64,000 nucleotides of DNA from Cypionkella sinensis (GTDB lineage Bacteria; Pseudomonadota; Alphaproteobacteria; Rhodobacterales; Rhodobacteraceae): contig NZ_JBHRTO010000001.1 in NCBI RefSeq assembly GCF_042646385.1, positions 1,674,001-1,738,000 on the forward strand, in the 5' to 3' direction. Positions 59,260-64,000 of this stretch are shown one piece after another. The notes beneath the pieces were generated by a model. The model did no database searches, was not told the origin of the DNA, and saw only the letters and a list, made by a program, of their open reading frames with translations. A program made the translations under genes and the position numbers. The stretch's first letter is position 1. Each line of letters begins with the position of its first letter.

Positions 59260-60524
59260 GCCTTGATCCGCTCGATCTGCGCGCCAACACCGCGCAGCTT
59301 TTCCTCAACCCGCTCATAGCCGCGGTCCAGATGATACACCCGGCTGACCACGGTTTCACCCTCCGCCGCCAGCCCCGCCAAAATCAACGAGACCGAAGCG
59401 CGCAAATCCGTCGCCATGACCCGCGCCCCGCGCAGCTTTTCAACGCCGGTGACAGTGGCATGGCCGCCATGCACATCAATCTTCGCGCCCATCCGCACCA
59501 GTTCCGGCGCATGCATGAAGCGGTTCTCGAAAATCTTCTCCTCCAGCACCGAAGTGCCATCCGCCGTGCAAAGCAGTGCCATCATCTGCGCCTGCAAATC
59601 GGTCGGGAAGCCGGGGAACGGCTCTGTCACCACATCCACCGCCTTCACCCGGCCATTCTTGCGCGTCACCTTCAGCCCGCGCTCGGTTTCCACCACCGAA
59701 ACGCCCGCCGCATCCAGCTTTTCGGCAAAAGCCCCGACAAGATCCATCTTGCCGCCCAAGCACTCCACCTCGCCGCCGCAGATCGCGGGCAGCAGCATGT
59801 AGGTGCCAAGTTCGATCCGATCCGTCACCACCGGATGCGTCGCCCCGCCCAGCCGGTCGACGCCCTGAATGGTGATCGTGCTGGTGCCCTCGCCCTCAAT
59901 CTGCGCACCCATCCGGCGCAGACAGACCGCAAGGTCAACAATCTCCGGCTCGCGCGCGGCGTTTTTCAGCACCGTGGTGCCCTTGGCCAAAGTCGCCGCC
60001 AGCAGCGCGTTTTCCGTAGCGCCCACTGAGACAAACGGAAACTCTACCACCGCCCCACGCAACCGCCCCCCCGGTGCCTTGGCATGCACATAACCGTCGC
60101 GCAGATCAAGCTCCGCCCCCATCGCTTCAAGCGCTTTCAGGTGCAAATCCACCGGGCGCGCGCCAATCGCACAGCCCCCCGGCAAGGACACCACCGCATG
60201 ACCATCGCGCGCCAAAAGCGGCCCCAGCACCAGGATCGAGGCGCGGAATTTGCGCACAATCTCATAATCCGCGGTGTGATTATCCAGTTTATGGCTCGAC
60301 ATCGCCAGCACCAGCCCGTTCTGCAGGCTGGCCACTTCCGCGCCCAAAGACTGCAAGAGCTGCGTCATCGTCGCGATATCCGACAGCCGCGGTGCATTGG
60401 TCAGCGTCAGCGGTTCTTCCGACAGCAACGTCGCTGGCATCAGCGTAAGACAAGCGTTTTTCGCCCCCGCAATCGGGATCACCCCGTTCAGCGGCCCATT
60501 GCCTTTGACCAAAATCGAATCCAT
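59256..60524 (-). CDS. murA: UDP-N-acetylglucosamine 1-carboxyvinyltransferase
   Basis: 422 residues; first committed step of peptidoglycan synthesis. Catalytic Cys in LPGGCAIGARPVDLHLKALE, substrate Lys in IAGAKNACLTLM, VTEPFPGFPTDLQAQMMAL, and EKIFENRFMHAPELVRMGA. MDSILVKGNGPLNGVIPIAG start. Contains the fosfomycin-sensitive Cys form. Confidence 0.97.
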   Translation of the reverse strand: MDSILVKGNGPLNGVIPIAGAKNACLTLMPATLLSEEPLTLTNAPRLSDIATMTQLLQSLGAEVASLQNGLVLAMSSHKLDNHTADYEIVRKFRASILVLGPLLARDGHAVVSLPGGCAIGARPVDLHLKALEAMGAELDLRDGYVHAKAPGGRLRGAVVEFPFVSVGATENALLAATLAKGTTVLKNAAREPEIVDLAVCLRRMGAQIEGEGTSTITIQGVDRLGGATHPVVTDRIELGTYMLLPAICGGEVECLGGKMDLVGAFAEKLDAAGVSVVETERGLKVTRKNGRVKAVDVVTEPFPGFPTDLQAQMMALLCTADGTSVLEEKIFENRFMHAPELVRMGAKIDVHGGHATVTGVEKLRGARVMATDLRASVSLILAGLAAEGETVVSRVYHLDRGYERVEEKLRGVGAQIERIKA

Positions 60525-60533
60525 CTGCCCGCC

Positions 60534-60710
60534 TCACTCGTTCTTGTTGTTATCTTCGGATACATCCGAATCCGCCGCCGACCTTGCCCGCGCCTGCGCC
60601 TTGCGCCGGCCCATATTCGCCTTCAGCGCCAGCTTCAACCGCGCCTCCCGCTCGATCTCGCGCTGGGATTTCGGCTTGGCCGCAGCAATGTCATCCGATT
60701 TTTCACGCAT
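60534..60710 (-). CDS. Small basic conserved protein upstream of murA
   Basis: 58 residues, MREKSDDIAAAKPKSQREIE start, Arg/Lys-rich coil (REARLKLALKANMGRRKAQARAR), acidic end SDVSEDNNKNE. AAGG 5 bases before ATG. Probably co-transcribed with murA, whose start is 10 bases after its stop. I know such a small gene at this place in Rhodobacterales but not its role. Confidence 0.65.
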   Translation of the reverse strand: MREKSDDIAAAKPKSQREIEREARLKLALKANMGRRKAQARARSAADSDVSEDNNKNE

Positions 60711-60847
60711 CAGGCCTTCTAATACAGGCCACGCCAAGCGTCCAGCAAGGCTGCGCAAAAAACCACCAAATTGCTCTTGCACCCTGCCGCGAAGGCGTCT
60801 ATTCAGCCGCCACGCAAGCGAACCACAGGGTTCCGCAAGCATCCGGC

Positions 60848-60922
<75 letters not shown>

Positions 60923-61214
60923 TTTATCTTTTATGCCTTAGTATCTTAGTTGCCTAGCGCGGTTGAGCTGACCTCGGAGCGACAGCGCTTCGTCAGATCG
61001 CCTTGGCGATCCTCATCCAAATCTGCGCAAAAAAACGGGCGTTCGCTGCAAAGGTGCCGCTATTGACCAGAAGCCCACCACTCACCCACACACCCCAAGC
61101 GCGCAAAATGCGCCCGTTTGGGCAACAGCCTTATCATCGCGGCAGCCTATGCCGCCGCGCATAGGACCAATTGGCAATTGACCAGCGCCAGCAATGCCGT
61201 GGCAGATCAAGCGC

Positions 61215-61970
61215 TCAGCTCAACACGATGCCGCCATCGACGTTCAGCGTTTGCCCTGTGACGAATGCACTGTCGTCCGAGCAGAAGAACGCAACCGGCC
61301 CTGCCACATCCTCGGGGTCGCCGATGCGAGCCATCGCGGTCTTGGCCTTCCACGCGTTGCTGATGCTTGGATCATCCAGGTTCACCCGGCCCATGTCCGT
61401 CAGAATGATGCCGGGACAAATGCAGTTGGCGGTTATCCCGAACGGGCCGACTTCTTGTGCCAGAACGCGGGTAAAACCCATGACAGCGGCTTTCGACGCC
61501 GAATAATGCGCCTGTTCCGGCGCGCCATGTTTTCCGCCGATTGATGAGATATTGCAGATGCGGCCGTATCGCTGGGCTTTCATCAATGGCAGCACCGCCT
61601 GCACTACAAGGAAAGTGCCTTTGGCGTTGATGTCCATCACGCTATCCCAATACTCCTCGGGACAACTTTCGACATCCGAGGCCCGCAGGATACCCGCATT
61701 GTTGACAACGGCGTGTATGCTGCCCATTTGTGCTACGGCTTCTGCCACCATCGCCTGCACCTGTGCCTTGTTGGATACATCAGCGTGCAGCGAAAGCACG
61801 CGCCCCCCATGGCGGCGTGCCTCGGTTGCGGTTTCGGCAAGCACCGTTTGTTGCGCGGCAATATCGTTCAGCACCAGATCATAGCCCCGTGCGGCTAGAC
61901 CAAGGGCAATCGCGCGGCCAATACCGCGGCTTGCACCCGTTACCAATGCCACACGTTTTTGAATGCTCAT
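61215..61970 (-). CDS. SDR family oxidoreductase (FabG-like)
   Basis: 251 residues. Cofactor motif VTGASRGIGRAIALGLAARG, NNAG in VVNNAGIL, catalytic S-Y-K in SSIGGKHGAPEQAHYSASKAA, end GQTLNVDGGIVLS. NADP(H) or NAD(H) alcohol dehydrogenase. GGAGGAAA ahead of ATG 61970. Probably in one operon with the next SDR and the FGGY kinase, so likely a polyol or sugar dehydrogenase rather than a fatty-acid enzyme. Confidence 0.92.
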   Translation of the reverse strand: MSIQKRVALVTGASRGIGRAIALGLAARGYDLVLNDIAAQQTVLAETATEARRHGGRVLSLHADVSNKAQVQAMVAEAVAQMGSIHAVVNNAGILRASDVESCPEEYWDSVMDINAKGTFLVVQAVLPLMKAQRYGRICNISSIGGKHGAPEQAHYSASKAAVMGFTRVLAQEVGPFGITANCICPGIILTDMGRVNLDDPSISNAWKAKTAMARIGDPEDVAGPVAFFCSDDSAFVTGQTLNVDGGIVLS

Positions 61971-61981
61971 GTTTTCCTCCG

Positions 61982-62731
61982 TCAGATTGCAGTATAGCCG
62001 CCGTCCACCGTCAGGACGGAACCTGTGACATAAGACGCCGCATCAGAGGCCAGAAAAGCCACCGCCAACGCGATTTCGCGGGGCTCGGCCAAACGCCCCA
62101 TTGGAATGCCCGCCAACCATGTACTGAACCATTCCGGCTTGGAGCGGCCCAGCAGCGTCAGCTCGGTTGCCGTGTAACCCGGGGCAACTGCATTCACCCG
62201 CACGCGGCCCGACCATTCTACTGCCAGCGATTTGGTCAGCAGATTCACCCCAGCCTTGGCGGCATTATAGGCCGCTTGCGGCTGCGGATGCACCGTCACC
62301 TCACCGCAGATCGAGCTTATGTTGACCACGCTGCCGCGCCCTGCTGCCACCATGTGCCGCCCAAAGGCGCGGCAGGTGTGAAACACGCCGTGCAGATTGA
62401 CGTCAATCACCCGTCGCCAGTCGGCAAGGTCGACCTCTAACGACGGCGCATTCATCACGATACCTGCATTGTTGACAAGGATCACCGCTGGGCCATGCTG
62501 GGCCGCAAGATCGGCTGCGGCCATTTCGCAGGCGGCAGCATCGGTCACGTCGAATGGCAGCGCGAGCCCGTCTATCTCGGCGGCGAGCGATGCCGCCGCA
62601 TCACCATTGCGGTCGGCAACAACAACCCGCGCGCCCGCTTCGGCCAACACGGTGCAAATTGCGCGGCCAATGCCTGCTGCCCCTCCCGTCACCACGGCCA
62701 ACCGGCCGGTCAGATCAAATTCGCGGATCAA
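61982..62731 (-). CDS. SDR family oxidoreductase (polyol dehydrogenase-like)
   Basis: 249 residues. VVTGGAAGIGRAICTVLAEAG (cofactor motif), VNNAGIVMNAPSL, S-Y-K in SSICGEVTVHPQPQAAYNAAKAGV, end TGSVLTVDGGYTAI. Start TTG at 62731 overlaps the kinase stop by 4 bases (TTGA); AAGGTG lies upstream. The shape resembles D-threitol/galactitol-type dehydrogenases. Coupled to the kinase. Confidence 0.9.
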   Translation of the reverse strand: MIREFDLTGRLAVVTGGAAGIGRAICTVLAEAGARVVVADRNGDAAASLAAEIDGLALPFDVTDAAACEMAAADLAAQHGPAVILVNNAGIVMNAPSLEVDLADWRRVIDVNLHGVFHTCRAFGRHMVAAGRGSVVNISSICGEVTVHPQPQAAYNAAKAGVNLLTKSLAVEWSGRVRVNAVAPGYTATELTLLGRSKPEWFSTWLAGIPMGRLAEPREIALAVAFLASDAASYVTGSVLTVDGGYTAI

Positions 62732-64000
62732 GCCAGGGCACCTTTCAGCGCGGGATAAAGCGCTTTGTATTTGTGGTATATTTCCTCATACATCGCCGCC
62801 TCGCGCGGGCGCGGCTCTATGCTGGTGCCGACGCGCACCAGGGCGGCGATACCTTCGTCAATGCTAGAAAACCGCCCAGCCCCATGCGCCGCCAGCACCG
62901 CAGACCCGGTCGAGGGCGCATCAGCCGAGGCAGGAATACGCACCGGCAATCCCGCCGTATCGGCATGAATCTGCATCCAAAGCGTCGAAGCCGTAGCCCC
63001 GCCGCCCACGGTGATCTCGGTCGAGGCATAACCACCATCCCGAAACGCATCCAGAATGGTGCGCGTGCCAAATCCTATGCCTTCCATGATGGCGCGGAAG
63101 ATATGTTGCGGCTCATGCGCCAAGGTCAGCCCGACAATCGCCCCTCGGCTGAGTGGATCGGTATAGGGCGTGCGGTTGCCTTGGAAGTGGTCCTGCACGA
63201 TCAGCCCTTCACAACCGGGCTCTAGTGCCTCGGCCAAACGGTTCATTTCGGCAAGATCCAGAGTGCCCCCCGTCATCCGCCGCAGCCAGTTGATGATTGA
63301 CCCTGTCGAGGTCTGCCCGCCTTCGACAATCCATCGCCCCGGATAGACGATGTCCGGGTAAGCGCCCCACACCCCAGGGGCATAAAGCGGCGCCTCGGTG
63401 ACGCCAAACAGCAAATGCGACGATCCTGTGATCAGGGCTAACTGTCCCGGCTGCGCCACGCCAAGCCCAATCATCCCGATCAGCGCATCGGCCCCGCCTT
63501 GCACGACTTTGACGCTTTGTTTCAGGCCTAATGCATGGGCGGCATGTGGTGTCAAAGTCCCCACGACTTCGCCCGGCGGCACCACGCGATCGGGCCACTT
63601 TTCAACCAGCGCCTCCAACCCTAGCTTGGCCAGAATGCCGCGCGCCCATCCGCCATTGCGGCTGGAATAGTGCCAGCGCAGGCCCGCGTTATCCAACGAT
63701 GCGCAGCGCTCTCCCGTCAGACGAAGCGTCAGAAAATCCTGATACTCGCAAATCGTGTGTGCCGCATCGAAAGTGGCCGGCTCGTGGCGCTTCAGCCACA
63801 ACGCCTTGGGGATCATCCATTCTGCCGACACCGGGCCTTGCCCCGCGCCATTGATGGCCAACACAGCATCGCCCGTCGCCAATACGGCATCAGCCTCGGC
63901 ATTCGCGCGCACATCCATCCACATCAGTGCCGGCCTCAGCGCGCGCCCCTGCGCGTCAAGTGCCACAACGGTGCAGCAGGTTGTGGCAAAGCACATCGCC
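62728..64000 (-). CDS. FGGY-family carbohydrate kinase (5' part off the right edge)
   Basis: At least 424 residues; the N-terminal ~70 residues lie beyond the window. ALMWMDVRANAEADAV and GPVSAEWMIPKALWLKRHEP are N-terminal domain motifs; SSHLLFGV and QGGADALIGMIGLGVAQPGQ (phosphate loop), the FGGY signature region EGIGFGTRTILDAFRDGG, then GGGATASTLWMQIHADTAGL. Xylulokinase/ribulokinase-like; phosphorylates a ketose from the dehydrogenases downstream. Upstream genes of the operon are outside the window. Confidence 0.9.
   Translation of the reverse strand, partial: AMCFATTCCTVVALDAQGRALRPALMWMDVRANAEADAVLATGDAVLAINGAGQGPVSAEWMIPKALWLKRHEPATFDAAHTICEYQDFLTLRLTGERCASLDNAGLRWHYSSRNGGWARGILAKLGLEALVEKWPDRVVPPGEVVGTLTPHAAHALGLKQSVKVVQGGADALIGMIGLGVAQPGQLALITGSSHLLFGVTEAPLYAPGVWGAYPDIVYPGRWIVEGGQTSTGSIINWLRRMTGGTLDLAEMNRLAEALEPGCEGLIVQDHFQGNRTPYTDPLSRGAIVGLTLAHEPQHIFRAIMEGIGFGTRTILDAFRDGGYASTEITVGGGATASTLWMQIHADTAGLPVRIPASADAPSTGSAVLAAHGAGRFSSIDEGIAALVRVGTSIEPRPREAAMYEEIYHKYKALYPALKGALA

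Overview
This window is chromosomal DNA from an alphaproteobacterium, most likely a member of the Rhodobacteraceae. It is GC-rich and densely coded. Rhodobacterales-typical families recur: DUF1467, DUF2948, DUF817, a short YigZ protein, and the pair murA-DUF2948. There is a malic enzyme fused to a phosphotransacetylase-like domain, a PrpE-type propionyl-CoA synthetase, and short palindromes followed by an ATATTT motif between genes. Two genes run off the window: a MATE transporter at the left edge and an FGGY sugar kinase at the right edge.

Layout. 1-8 kb: MATE exporter, nitronate monooxygenase-like protein with 5-formyl-THF cyclo-ligase, a DCC-family protein, an exported hypothetical, diacylglycerol kinase, YigZ and aspS. 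8-16 kb: a DUF1800/DUF1501 pair, a Flp-like mini-pilin, a response regulator, methylmalonyl-CoA epimerase, several small conserved genes and an M48 lipoprotein. 16-23 kb: pabB-pabC, an APC permease and carB. 23.0-24.2 kb: an AT-rich patch with two small genes, DnaA-box-like sites, an inverted repeat and a structured leader. 24-31 kb: DEAD-box helicase, a CII-like regulator, thymidine kinase, an EamA transporter, an acyl-CoA ligase and a degenerate M48-like membrane protein. 31-37 kb: a SPOR protein and the nucleoside salvage run cdd-deoA-deoB-add-upp. 37-47 kb: a VOC/double-cupin protein, malic enzyme, prpE behind a cluster of TTTGCAAA boxes, and a hybrid kinase plus sigma54-type regulator. 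46-52 kb: nadK, glyA and small membrane or redox genes. 52-58 kb: a complete thuEFGKAB-like trehalose-type uptake and oxidation operon with a LacI-type operator. 58-61 kb: DUF2948, murA and tRNA-Thr(GGT). 61-64 kb: two SDR dehydrogenases and an FGGY kinase, probably a polyol pathway.

How the genes connect. Methylmalonyl-CoA epimerase, PrpE and malic enzyme all belong to propionyl-CoA and C4 metabolism; the prpE upstream boxes suggest control by a short-chain acyl-CoA regulator. The salvage operon interconverts nucleosides, bases and pentose phosphates, with tdk elsewhere. The thu cluster imports a disaccharide and probably oxidises it to a 3-keto sugar.

The least explained parts are the AT-rich patch at 23.0-24.2 kb with its two small genes, and a family of four modular multi-hairpin intergenic repeats (about 130-280 bp) that sit directly after stop codons at 14.2, 15.7, 25.6 and 27.4 kb. 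No CRISPR array, insertion sequence, prophage module or rRNA operon was seen.
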